DNA of 64,000 nt from Bdellovibrionales bacterium (GCA_947502835.1 CANNBJ010000001.1:496001-560000); one strand, 5' to 3'; shown: positions 26,261 to 33,905, counted from the stretch's first letter. Notes: a model not told the origin generated them from the letters alone. Translations and numbers: made by a program.

Positions 26261-27377
26261 GGACTTTGAATACGCTCCCTTTGCCCTTCTGACTTTCCAC
26301 ATGGATGCTCCCCCTCCAGGACTCGAGGATCCTCAAACTCAAGGAGAGACCCAGGCCCACTCCTTGTCCGATCCCCTTGGTGGTAAAAAAAGGACGGAAC
26401 AACCCCCGGATCACTTCCTGACTCATTCCGCATCCCGTATCGGCAACCTCAAGACACCAATCAGGTTCGGCTTCGCGTATGGAAATCCTGATGGAGTGTC
26501 CTTCGGTTCGTCCTGAATATTTTGCCACCTCAATTGCATGAAGCGCATTTTGGACCAGGTTCAGAATGATCTGATGCAAAGGCTCCGCATCGGCGTGAAC
26601 TTTCAGGGGAACACTCGGGGGAATCTCGGAGATCAGTTCAATTCCTTCAAGCTTGAGCACATGGCTCATGATGCCGAGGACATCGCCTACCACTTCACCA
26701 AGATCAAGGGCTCCCGTCGTTTTCATGTCATCCCCGCGAGCCAGATTCAACAGCGACTTCATCAATCGGGAAATCCTGTCCGCCTGCTCAATGATGATGC
26801 CGAGATCCCGCCGGATGCCCTCATTCGCTGGATTCCGGAACATCAAGACTTCCGCTCTCCCCCGAATGACTCCAAGAGGGGTCCCGATCTCATGCGCCAT
26901 CCCCGAGGCAAGCATCCCTACGGCGGCGAGCCTTTCCTGAATCAGCAACTCCGCATCCCTCTCGCGAATCTCCTTGGTTGCCTGTCTGCGAAACAACGCC
27001 TGACGGATGATCCTTTCAAGAGCATGGACATTCAACTTGCTGATGACAGCGAAGTCTGAAGCCCCCAGGCGAAACGCTTCGCGTTCCAGCTCAAGATCCT
27101 CTTCCCCGGCGAGCACAACCAACGCAGGCGGGTCTTTCGTTTTGAGTGAGTTTTTCAACACCTTACTCCACTCCGGAAACCCCCGGGCATCGAGGAACAC
27201 CAAATCCCAGGCCACCTCGTTTCCCGGATCGAGCCCAAGGAGAACATGCGGATCCCGGAACTCAAGATTCCAAGGACTGTTTTCGATCGAAAAGATCATC
27301 GACCCGAACTCAACCTTCATGGAAGGGTTCATCGACCCGAGAAGAATCCGGCACTCCCTGAGATTTGTGGTTTCCAT
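26244..27377 (-). CDS. Sensor histidine kinase with degenerate receiver-like N-terminus
   Basis: 377 residues without membrane segments, so it is cytoplasmic. The C-terminal transmitter has the H box GMAHEIGTPLGVI, N box ILNLVQNALHAIE, G1 VADTGCGM and G2 GVGLGLS. The N-terminal 130 residues look like a receiver domain: VFLDARG holds a candidate Asp and VISK the conserved Lys, but the acidic pair is missing. Such kinases often read a cytosolic signal or partner. It is divergent from the sigma-54 activator, its probable cognate. TAGAGT lies 7 nt before the ATG, suggesting a leaderless start. Confidence 0.9.
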   Translation of the reverse strand: METTNLRECRILLGSMNPSMKVEFGSMIFSIENSPWNLEFRDPHVLLGLDPGNEVAWDLVFLDARGFPEWSKVLKNSLKTKDPPALVVLAGEEDLELEREAFRLGASDFAVISKLNVHALERIIRQALFRRQATKEIRERDAELLIQERLAAVGMLASGMAHEIGTPLGVIRGRAEVLMFRNPANEGIRRDLGIIIEQADRISRLMKSLLNLARGDDMKTTGALDLGEVVGDVLGIMSHVLKLEGIELISEIPPSVPLKVHADAEPLHQIILNLVQNALHAIEVAKYSGRTEGHSIRISIREAEPDWCLEVADTGCGMSQEVIRGLFRPFFTTKGIGQGVGLGLSLSLRILESWRGSIHVESQKGKGSVFKVLIPRA

Positions 27378-27527
27378 GCGGGGAACTCTAGCATGCCTGG
27401 CTTCACAAACCTGTCAAAAACCGCGAAAAAATCATTCTTTAGACATTCTTTAAATTCTTTTTTTTTGGAAATGAATTTGGAATTTGAGAATGCTTTGGTA
27501 TGAAACCCGAAAGAACGGGGAAACACC

Positions 27528-28973
27528 ATGAATCAAACAAAAGGAAACATTGCAATCATCGATGACGACCACGAAATGAGACAGCTCGTCTCAGAGTACC
27601 TGAGATCAAGAGGCTATGAGACTCACTCATTTGCCTCCGCCAAAGAAACCCTTCACGCACTGGAATCCGACGGGATCCTCGCATCCGGAACCCCTCATGG
27701 GGACCTCGATGCGGTCATTTCCGACATCCGCATGCCGGAAATGGATGGAATCGAATTCGCTAAGGAACTGAAAAAAATACGCCCGGAAATCCCCGTGGTG
27801 CTGATCACCGCATTTGGAAGTGTGGAAACCGCCATTGAGGCCATGAGGAATGGCGCATTTCACTACATCATCAAACCATTCAAACTCACCGACCTTGAGG
27901 TGAATCTGGAACGAGCGCTCGAATTCCGGAAACTCCAGAAAGACAACACCGCTCTCCGGCACGAGCTGAAAAAAACCTGGTCCTACTCGAATGTGATTGG
28001 AAAGAGCGAGGGCATGAGGAGTATTTTCGACCTCGTTTCCCGAATCTCGGGAGCCACCTCGAATGTCCTGATCACCGGAGAGAGCGGCACCGGGAAGGAA
28101 ATGGTGGCGAAGGCGATTCACGAAAGCGGACCAAGAGCGGGAAAACCCTTTGTCGCAATCAACTGTACCGCCATTCCTGAGAACCTCCTTGAATCGGAAT
28201 TGTTCGGGCATGCCAAAGGTTCATTCACAGGGGCAATCCAGAGAAAGCGTGGGCTCTTCGAGGAAGCCAATGGGGGAACCATCTTTCTTGATGAGATTGG
28301 CGACATGAATGTGCTCTTGCAGTCAAAGCTCTTGCGTGTCATCCAGGAGCGAAAAATCAGGGCCGTGGGAGACAACAACGCCATTGATGTCAATGTCCGG
28401 GTGATCGCCGCCACTCACAAGGATTTGAAGGCAGCCATGAAGGATGGCCGGTTTCGGGATGATTTGTATTATCGCCTGAGCGTGATCCCGATCCAGATCC
28501 CGCCCCTTCGTCACAGGAAAGAAGACATTCCTCTTCTTGCAGAGCACTTCCTGAAGAAATACTCCGCCGCCGCGAACGCAAAGGTTCGGGGATTCACCAA
28601 AAGAGCCATCTCCAAACTGATGGGAATGAAATGGGAGGGGAATGTCCGGGAGCTCGAGAATGTCGTGGAGCGTGCCGTGGTTCTTTGCACCGACAGTCTT
28701 GTGGACGAAAAGGACATTCCGACTCCGGAGACCCAAACTTCCGAGGAATTCTTCGGTGAGGCCACGGGGGATTTTCCGACGATCACCAAACTCGAAGAAC
28801 GCTACATCAGGCTCATCATGGAAAAAACAGGCGGCCGGAAGGACAAAGCGTCTCAAATCCTCGGGATCAACCGGCGCACGCTGTATCGTAAAGAGCGTGA
28901 GTATGGAATGGTGAGCGCATCGCCAGAGATGGAGTTTGAGGAAGATTCACTCTCGGGGCAGATCGAGGCCTGA
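27528..28973 (+). CDS. NtrC-family sigma-54-dependent response regulator
   Basis: Domain order is receiver (IIDDDHEMR, phospho-Asp in VISDIRMPEMDG), sigma-54 activating AAA+ domain (Walker A GESGTGKE, sigma-54 contact loop GSFTGA, Walker B GGTIFLDEIGDM) and a Fis-type helix-turn-helix (KASQILGINRRTLYRK). It should activate sigma-54 promoters when phosphorylated, probably by the divergent kinase. GGGGAAACACC precedes ATG 27528. Four candidate sigma-54 promoters lie within about 5 kb on both sides, making the ppsA/hsp20 block its likely targets. Tandem terminators follow. Confidence 0.95.
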   Translation: MNQTKGNIAIIDDDHEMRQLVSEYLRSRGYETHSFASAKETLHALESDGILASGTPHGDLDAVISDIRMPEMDGIEFAKELKKIRPEIPVVLITAFGSVETAIEAMRNGAFHYIIKPFKLTDLEVNLERALEFRKLQKDNTALRHELKKTWSYSNVIGKSEGMRSIFDLVSRISGATSNVLITGESGTGKEMVAKAIHESGPRAGKPFVAINCTAIPENLLESELFGHAKGSFTGAIQRKRGLFEEANGGTIFLDEIGDMNVLLQSKLLRVIQERKIRAVGDNNAIDVNVRVIAATHKDLKAAMKDGRFRDDLYYRLSVIPIQIPPLRHRKEDIPLLAEHFLKKYSAAANAKVRGFTKRAISKLMGMKWEGNVRELENVVERAVVLCTDSLVDEKDIPTPETQTSEEFFGEATGDFPTITKLEERYIRLIMEKTGGRKDKASQILGINRRTLYRKEREYGMVSASPEMEFEEDSLSGQIEA

Positions 28974-28978
28974 TGATC

Positions 28979-29026
28979 CCACCCCGAAACGAAGGAACTT
29001 AAACTTGTTCCTGTCTTTCGGGGTGG
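28979..29026 (+). terminator. Stem-loop after the sigma-54 activator gene
   Basis: CCACCCCGAAA pairs with TTTCGGGGTGG (11 bp), with an inner GGAAC/GTTCC stem. No T-run follows directly. Confidence 0.65.
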
Positions 29027-29033
29027 AACCATT

Positions 29034-29073
29034 CGAGGGGTCCGGGTTGATTCCCGAGACCCCTCGTTGTTTT
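29034..29073 (+). terminator. Second intrinsic terminator
   Basis: CGAGGGGTCCGGG pairs with CCCG-A-GACCCCTCG and is followed by TTGTTTTT. It directly follows the first hairpin and insulates the downstream promoter. Confidence 0.8.
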
Positions 29074-29109
29074 TGCAATCCCCGTGCCGGAGAATTCCCC
29101 GCCCCCTCA

Positions 29110-29124
29110 GGCATTGATCTTGCT
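29110..29124 (+). promoter_or_regulatory. Candidate sigma-54 promoter of the 125-residue exported protein
   Basis: GGCATTGATCTTGCT has GG-N10-GC spacing, a GGCA -24 core and TTGCT at -12. The start site would fall next to ATG 29137. Confidence 0.5.
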
Positions 29125-29136
29125 TGGAATCGGGGC

Positions 29137-29514
29137 ATGGAGAATTCCCTGCACTACAGAATCGGCATTTTTTGGATTGTGATTTTTCTGATTTTCGCGA
29201 CCCTGAGATCCGCTCACGCAGCAACACCCCCGCCGGATCCGGGCTTCAGGGTCGAGTTCATGGGGAAGTCGTATGAGGTTTGGAAAGAACCGAGCCTGAA
29301 TGTGATCAAAGTGACCACGGATCGCATCAACGGGCCCATCAGGGATGAGCTGATTCTCAAAATCAAACGGGAGCATCTTCCCCCGCGGCACATTCACGTG
29401 AGACTCAGTGGCACCACTCCAGAATCCATGATTTACACAGGAATTCTTCCGTCCCGTGTTCTGTGGCAGGGCAATCTGAGCATTGAAATCGGAACTCCGG
29501 CGATTCGCCGCTAA
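29137..29514 (+). CDS. Hypothetical exported protein, about 125 residues
   Basis: The start at ATG 29137 gives a signal peptide (MENSLHYRIGIFWIVIFLIFATLRSAHA), whereas the track start at 28936 would run through the upstream terminators. The mature part of about 97 residues is beta-rich with two basic stretches. No family was recognised. A sigma-54-type promoter sits just upstream, and a PEP-synthase-like gene follows, so it may belong to the same stress regulon. No Shine-Dalgarno sequence is obvious. Confidence 0.55.
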   Translation: MENSLHYRIGIFWIVIFLIFATLRSAHAATPPPDPGFRVEFMGKSYEVWKEPSLNVIKVTTDRINGPIRDELILKIKREHLPPRHIHVRLSGTTPESMIYTGILPSRVLWQGNLSIEIGTPAIRR

Positions 29515-29517
29515 GGG

Positions 29518-29551
29518 TTTCCAAACGCCTTGAATTTGATAGACTCAGGGC
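29518..29551 (+). promoter_or_regulatory. Predicted leaderless promoter of the PEP-synthase-like gene
   Basis: TTTCCA (29518-29523), 16 bp, TAGACT (29540-29545), then 6 nt to ATG 29552. Confidence 0.4.
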
Positions 29552-30757
29552 ATGCACGGGATCTCCCCCAAATTCAAGTTCCTCGAAGATGCCGAGTCGC
29601 TCCTGCCACGAGGCTCGATCCCGCAGTACCGTTTTCTCTCCCTGCATGAGCCACCCTCGTCCCTTCCCGAAGAATGGAAGGGCATGGAGTGCATCCTCAG
29701 ATCGGGACTTTGGTCTGAGGGAGGCGGGAAGGAAATGCTAAGCGGCAAAAGCGTCAGCACAGGGGGCATTAGATCCCTCGAGGAACTTCAGGCCGCCTAT
29801 CAAGCTGCACTCTCCCAACCCGGGCTTCAAACACTCCTTCTCCAGGAAGAAATCCAGTGGGAGCGGCATCTGACCCTGTGGGTGGAAGATCACTTCATGT
29901 TTGTGCAGGAACGAGATCGGGAGGGAAGATCAAAATCCTTCTACTCCGACCCTCTCACGCGTTCGGGGGCCATGGATGCTCTTCGGGAAATCGATGCTTT
30001 TCTTGATCCATTGGAGCCGCTCCTGAGACAAAACCCCCACTGGCTTCTTGAGATCGGGAGCGTTGGATCCACCCTGTACCTCTTCCAAATCCAGGTGGCA
30101 TCCCACCACTTCCTGGAGCATGTGTTTTCCTCGGATCTTGCGTTTCGACTGGTCCTTGGCCGAAATCGTTTTCAACGGCTTGGAAACCTTCCCTCTCTGC
30201 TCCGGACGGAGTGGAATGCATTCCATTTCAGGCGACGCCTCCGGGGGGAACCCCCGCGCTTCTCCGATGTGTTTTCGAACTGGGAATTCCTGTTCCACTA
30301 TTTCAGGATTTTTTGCATGACCCGGAGAATCGTGCCCGACGCAGGAAGCTTTTCGGAGTTCCTTTCCTTGGCCCACGATAGAACCACTCATTGGGGATCG
30401 CTGGTTCACGAGCACCTCTCGATCAGTCGTGTTCTCCGCAAATCCGAGTCTGATCCCGAGATGGAAACGGCCTTCAACACCTCCGGGCCGCTCTACATTG
30501 GAAAAGGCATCCTCTGTGGCACCTTCGGCGTGGATATTTTTTGGCAGGAGGAACCTGATGTTCAGTTGATCCATTCCATAAAGCGGCCGAAAGCGATCCT
30601 TACTCCGAGCGTCAGCATTCTGTCACACTTCGCCCTTGCGTGTGCCGAGCTTGGCGTGGGACTCGTAATGGGACTTGAAAGCGAACCAGGAAATCTTTTT
30701 CAGCATAACGCAGAGCTTCAAATAGATTTCCATAAGCGTTCCATTACGCTACGATGA
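29552..30757 (+). CDS. Compact PEP-synthase-like protein (ATP-grasp remnant plus His swivel domain)
   Basis: 401 residues. The C-terminal 70 residues follow the phospho-histidine swivel of PEP synthase: AILTPSVSILSHFALACAELG aligns in order with AIVTDRGGRTCHAAIISRESG of PpsA, keeping the His. Residues about 45-90 resemble the ATP-grasp VRSS...ED segment (ILRSGLWSEGGG), and LLEIGSVGSTLYLFQIQ resembles the closing strand (EWxxDGxLxLVQAR), but the conserved Arg is replaced by Gln. The N-terminal GGKNA lobe and the C-terminal PEP/pyruvate barrel are missing. It could be a small dikinase acting on another substrate, as rifampin phosphotransferase does, or a regulatory relic. The similarity was read by eye. 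Confidence 0.55.
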   Translation: MHGISPKFKFLEDAESLLPRGSIPQYRFLSLHEPPSSLPEEWKGMECILRSGLWSEGGGKEMLSGKSVSTGGIRSLEELQAAYQAALSQPGLQTLLLQEEIQWERHLTLWVEDHFMFVQERDREGRSKSFYSDPLTRSGAMDALREIDAFLDPLEPLLRQNPHWLLEIGSVGSTLYLFQIQVASHHFLEHVFSSDLAFRLVLGRNRFQRLGNLPSLLRTEWNAFHFRRRLRGEPPRFSDVFSNWEFLFHYFRIFCMTRRIVPDAGSFSEFLSLAHDRTTHWGSLVHEHLSISRVLRKSESDPEMETAFNTSGPLYIGKGILCGTFGVDIFWQEEPDVQLIHSIKRPKAILTPSVSILSHFALACAELGVGLVMGLESEPGNLFQHNAELQIDFHKRSITLR

Positions 30758-30772
30758 TTCGAGGAGGTTCCA

Positions 30773-30940
30773 GTGGTATTTCCGTCTCTGTTTTTCCAAA
30801 ATGACCCGGGAATCGTTTCTCAAGCCTCAGGGTTTGTGATCCTCGCGTTTTCCCTGATTTTACATCGCTTCAAGCGAATGGTCCTCCTTGCAATGAGTTT
30901 CATCGTAGCGGGATGGATTGCATTTCGAATCTTGGGATGA
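30773..30940 (+). CDS. Small two-helix membrane protein (55 residues), not in the ORF track
   Basis: A GTG start at 30773 follows a near-perfect ribosome site (GAGGAGGTTCCA) and opens a 55-codon frame ending at TGA 30938-30940. Its translation has two hydrophobic stretches (ASGFVILAFSLIL and MVLLAMSFIVAGWIAF) separated by basic HRFKR, consistent with a hairpin inner-membrane protein. It starts 15 nt after the PEP-synthase-like gene, so it is probably cotranscribed. Function unknown. Confidence 0.6.
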   Translation: MVFPSLFFQNDPGIVSQASGFVILAFSLILHRFKRMVLLAMSFIVAGWIAFRILG

Positions 30941-31002
30941 ATGGATTTATGAAATGGTGCTTCTGGTCTTTGCCGAAGTTCTGGTCTACCCTAAGTTACA
31001 TC

Positions 31003-31680
31003 ATGAAGCGTCGTGCATTGGCCCAACTTCTCGCATTCGCTTTTTTGACTTTCCCCGGGATGAGCCACGCCACTACGACAAGCCTTTTCGGGTACTCCCA
31101 AACCAAGATTCTTTACACTCAGAATCAGAGTGCGAGTCTCAACTATTGGACCCACACCATTAAAGGCGGACTGGAGCTGTCCAAAGAGGAATCGCGCTGG
31201 TCCTATGGGTTGAGCGGATACGCAAACCTGAGTCCTTCCTTTACCTATCCCGGTACTTCTTCTTTTTTGCGCTTTTATGGAGGCAACCTCAGAGCCGCAT
31301 ATGCGCTTTTGCCAAAAAAACGCTTTCAGCTCTCCCTTGCTGCCGGTTACTACTTTGTGACCTCAGTGCCGTCTTCGTATTCGGGCGGGTTTGAAAACCT
31401 GAATGGACCGCAAATCTATCCATCCTTCCGCTATCAGTTCAAAAAACGGGGCCTTCTGACAGGATATGCAAAGTACTCTCCCGTAAGTTCAAGCTTTAAA
31501 CTCCTGAGCATTAGCAGCAACTACGAGCTTGCCTTTGGATTCGGCTATTTCTTCAAACAGCAGCTCTTTCCATTTCCCATCGGAATCAGTGTCGACTTCT
31601 CTGAAATTCGATTCAATGCCTCAGATACCATCACCTCGATCTTGCGTACAGGGTCGGCGGGGTTGGTGTTTCTTATCTAA
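31003..31680 (+). CDS. Putative outer-membrane beta-barrel protein
   Basis: The start at ATG 31003 gives a classical signal peptide (MKRRALAQLLAFAFLTFPGMSHA). The mature part of about 200 residues has alternating hydrophobic strands with many Tyr, Ser and Gly and ends in VFLI, fitting a small barrel. TAAGTT lies 5 nt and TTGCCG 27 nt upstream of the ATG, a possible leaderless promoter. Its stop codon is only 2 bp from the left end of the insertion sequence, so the element just missed the coding region or replaced its native 3' end. No specific family recognised. Confidence 0.55.
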   Translation: MKRRALAQLLAFAFLTFPGMSHATTTSLFGYSQTKILYTQNQSASLNYWTHTIKGGLELSKEESRWSYGLSGYANLSPSFTYPGTSSFLRFYGGNLRAAYALLPKKRFQLSLAAGYYFVTSVPSSYSGGFENLNGPQIYPSFRYQFKKRGLLTGYAKYSPVSSSFKLLSISSNYELAFGFGYFFKQQLFPFPIGISVDFSEIRFNASDTITSILRTGSAGLVFLI

Positions 31681-31682
31681 CT

Positions 31683-31706
31683 CTAACTGCCCTCGAAGAT
31701 TGCACC
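31683..31706. repeat. Left terminal inverted repeat of the IS
   Basis: 24 bp, perfect complement of 32672-32695. The next base outside (31682 T against 32696 G) does not pair, defining the end. Confidence 0.9.
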
Positions 31707-31768
31707 CGAGCTTCAGGGCGCATTCCGAAAAGAACACGAATTGGCCTGATTCCTGAAAATTCCGCGGC

Positions 31769-32695
31769 ATGCGTGTGAGCTGCCCGAGTCTCAAGTTAAA
31801 TTTATCAACTTCCCGCGGTGTTACAAGCCCTCCCGAGCATCATGATGTAGTCCGGAAAGGCTACTTCAGTCGCAAATCCGACAGCCGAAGGATTCAGCGA
31901 TTCCAGTGCAAGACCTGTGGATTGCTCTTCTCAAGAAGTACTCTCAATCCACGCTACTATCAAAAAGCAAGGAGGATCAACGCTCCACTCTACAAGCTCC
32001 TTGTTTCCGGAGTGTCACAAAATCGAGCTGCTTTGATCCTGGGAGTGAGCCCCTCCACGATCGCAAGGAGGTTTATGTTTTTGGCGGGACAGGCGAGCCT
32101 GTCTCAATCAAGACTCATTGCTCGCTTCCCACAAAGGTCCATCGAATCCATACAGTTCGACGATCTCGAGTCAAGCATTCACACGAAGTGCAAGCCCGTG
32201 AGCGTTGCTCTGGTAGTTGAGTCGAATTCACGGAAAATTTTCAGGTTTCAAGTCAATGAAATGCCTGCGAAAGGACGCTTGTCTGAGATCTCAAGAAAGA
32301 AATACGGTCCTCGCAAAGACCAAAGAGGCAGGGGTTGGAATCGACTTATGAAATCCATGAGGATGTTGATCAAGGAGGATGGCGCAGTCACATCGGATGA
32401 GAATCCTCACTATCCAAAATGGGTGAGAAAGCATTTACCAAATGCTAAGCACATCCGGATCCCCGGAGGTCGGGGTGCGATCACGGGGCAAGGTGAACTT
32501 CGGGACAAGCGGTTTGATCCCATGTTTTCGCTGAACCATACTTGTGCCATGCTCCGAGCGAACATCAATCGGCTTTTTCGGCGAACCTGGTGCACAAGCA
32601 AAAAAATTGAACGACTGAGGGACCACATTGCTCTCTATGTGGATTTCCATAACCGGAAATTAATGGAGTCAGGTGCAATCTTCGAGGGCAGTTAG
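31769..32695 (+). CDS. DDE-type transposase (IS1-like domain order)
   Basis: 308 residues. The N-terminus has a partial zinc ribbon (QCKTCGLLFS; the partner cysteines are not evident) followed by a helix-turn-helix (GVSQNRAALILGVSPSTIARRF). The catalytic region has a candidate first Asp in IQFDDLES, a second in TSDENPHYPKW, and the conserved tail FSLNHTCAMLRANINRLFRRTW. The frame is intact and ends within the right inverted repeat. The missing ribbon half raises the possibility that the element is weakly active or decaying. The start is uncertain. Confidence 0.82.
   Translation: MRVSCPSLKLNLSTSRGVTSPPEHHDVVRKGYFSRKSDSRRIQRFQCKTCGLLFSRSTLNPRYYQKARRINAPLYKLLVSGVSQNRAALILGVSPSTIARRFMFLAGQASLSQSRLIARFPQRSIESIQFDDLESSIHTKCKPVSVALVVESNSRKIFRFQVNEMPAKGRLSEISRKKYGPRKDQRGRGWNRLMKSMRMLIKEDGAVTSDENPHYPKWVRKHLPNAKHIRIPGGRGAITGQGELRDKRFDPMFSLNHTCAMLRANINRLFRRTWCTSKKIERLRDHIALYVDFHNRKLMESGAIFEGS
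32672..32695. repeat. Right terminal inverted repeat of the IS, overlapping the transposase stop
   Basis: GGTGCAATCTTCGAGGGCAG-TTAG encodes the transposase C-terminus (GAIFEGS, stop TAG) and is the exact complement of the left end. Confidence 0.9.
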
Positions 32696-32699
32696 GGAA

Positions 32700-33752
32700 C
32701 TATTTGCCGCCGCCATCCCCCGAAATGAAATTCTTCAACCATCCTTCAAACTCAGACACCTGCAACACAGCAACGGAATTGGACTCGATCGTTATGGAGG
32801 GATCATAGTAGCTAAACCCCACCACCACACCGTCCGGATTGTAAAGCACTGCAAAGTGTCCTGGATTCTCAGCCTTCAGAGCGGCCACCGTGTAAAACCC
32901 GGAGCCTGACGCTTTCTGAACAGCAAGATCCATAACATAAATAGAATCAGAGAGCGCAGGATCTGATCCACCTGTCACAAAAGACCAGGCTTTTTGAACC
33001 GATGAAACCGTATAATCATTTGGATCCACCGACAGTGTGGCAGGAGTGGATCTCGTTGTGCTTTGAACTTTTCTAATCATCGCAAGATTATTCTGGAGAG
33101 TTTTACTGTCATAATCCTCGTGGAAAACAATGGAATCCACTCGGTCTATTTCATCCGACTGAAGAAGAGAAGCATCCGTCACAGACAAATATACACTCGT
33201 TGATTTTGGATCAAAAGACTCAACACAATTTGCGGGAGCCATAATGTACTGCTCAGTTACTAGGACTCCTACACAATACTCGCCCTTGTCTGAAGCGATT
33301 AAAACCATTTCTTGCATCTGTGCGCCTTTGGAGTCTGTGCCCCCCTTCATCCCCATCACTGCTCCAGTCGTACCACCAGTTGTTGAATCACCTGTAGTTG
33401 AAGTGGAGCTGTCTCCAGTGGTGGAGGTAGAGTCGCCGGAGCTCGAGGAAAAACCACCAGAGGTGCCGGTAGTACCAGAGGTGCCGGTAGTACCAGAGGT
33501 GCCGGTAGTACCAGAGGTGCCGGTAGTACCAGAGGTGCCGGTAGTACCAGAGGTGCCGGTAGTTGATGTGGAGCTGCTTCCTGTGGAAGCATCCGAGGAG
33601 CCAGAACGCTCCGCTATGGAGGTGTCGGGCTCTGCAACCCGAACTGAAACTGAACAACCGGTGAGTGCAATGAAGAACACGAGTGCCCAAAGTCCGCGCG
33701 CCACTTTGTCCGTGTGAATCAACATCATGCTCAAACCAAGACTCTGTTTCAT
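32700..33752 (-). CDS. Lipoprotein with degenerate trypsin-like domain and TSGTTG repeats
   Basis: Lipobox LTGC follows a hydrophobic signal (WALVFFIALTGC), so the mature protein starts with a lipidated Cys. Residues about 60-130 are a low-complexity Thr/Ser/Gly linker with six-residue TSGTTG repeats. The C-terminal 210 residues resemble a trypsin-fold protease: CVGVLVTEQYIMAPANCV matches CGGSLI...LTAAHCV with the catalytic His replaced by Asn, and NNLAMIRK matches NDIALLK with Asp replaced by Asn. No GDSGGP is present. It is therefore probably a non-catalytic binding protein. A TATAAT box lies upstream. The 3' end is 5 bp from the IS. Confidence 0.6.
   Translation of the reverse strand: MKQSLGLSMMLIHTDKVARGLWALVFFIALTGCSVSVRVAEPDTSIAERSGSSDASTGSSSTSTTGTSGTTGTSGTTGTSGTTGTSGTTGTSGTTGTSGGFSSSSGDSTSTTGDSSTSTTGDSTTGGTTGAVMGMKGGTDSKGAQMQEMVLIASDKGEYCVGVLVTEQYIMAPANCVESFDPKSTSVYLSVTDASLLQSDEIDRVDSIVFHEDYDSKTLQNNLAMIRKVQSTTRSTPATLSVDPNDYTVSSVQKAWSFVTGGSDPALSDSIYVMDLAVQKASGSGFYTVAALKAENPGHFAVLYNPDGVVVGFSYYDPSITIESNSVAVLQVSEFEGWLKNFISGDGGGK
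33456..33563. repeat. Tandem repeat, six 18-bp units
   Basis: ACCAGAGGTGCCGGTAGT is repeated six times without change and encodes the Thr/Ser/Gly linker of the lipoprotein. Perfect identity between units suggests recent expansion or ongoing slippage. Confidence 0.95.
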
Positions 33753-33785
33753 GGAGTTTTACACCAGCACCCTTTCCCTCTTTAA

Positions 33786-33791
33786 ATTATA
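33786..33791 (-). promoter_or_regulatory. -10 box of the lipoprotein gene
   Basis: A consensus TATAAT on the minus strand, in TGATATAAT context, 33 nt before the ATG at 33752. No convincing -35 is seen. This is one of the few promoters here with a real leader. The rest of the 153-bp gap up to 33905 shows no other feature. Confidence 0.45.
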
Positions 33792-33905
33792 TCAAATAAG
33801 TCGGGAATTATGCACGGTCAAAATTTGAAAATCTTAATCCACCAGAGAGGTCCACCCGGGGATCAATTAATATCCACATCAGGATTGTGTCGAAAAAACC
33901 CTGTG

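Larger units (their letters stand above)
31683..32695. mobile_element. Insertion sequence, 1013 bp, with perfect 24-bp terminal inverted repeats
   Basis: CTAACTGCCCTCGAAGATTG-CACC at the left end (31683-31706) is the exact reverse complement of the right end (32672-32695). The element holds one transposase gene whose last seven codons and stop lie inside the right repeat. No direct target-site duplication is visible: the left flank ends ATCTAACT and the right flank begins GGAACTAT. Confidence 0.9.

Noticed and set aside
27391-27417. TTGACA as -35 of the histidine kinase gene
   Set aside because: Spacer to TAGAGT is 21 bp, too long; only the -10 is kept as evidence.
27470-27500. Possible sigma-54 promoter of the response regulator gene
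   Set aside because: TTGGAATTTGAGAATGCTTT has GG-N11-GC spacing, one base too long. A sigma-70-type TTGGAA-16-TATGAA fits better.
31675-32705. Target-site duplication flanking the IS
   Set aside because: AACT occurs on both sides but is not adjacent to both ends, so it is not a credible duplication.
33456-33563. Possible CRISPR array
   Set aside because: The repeats are directly abutting 18-bp units without spacers and lie in a coding region.
33244-33717. Open frame of EVPVVP repeats on the plus strand
   Set aside because: It is the opposite strand of the 18-bp tandem repeat. The real gene has a lipobox and a recognisable C-terminal domain.
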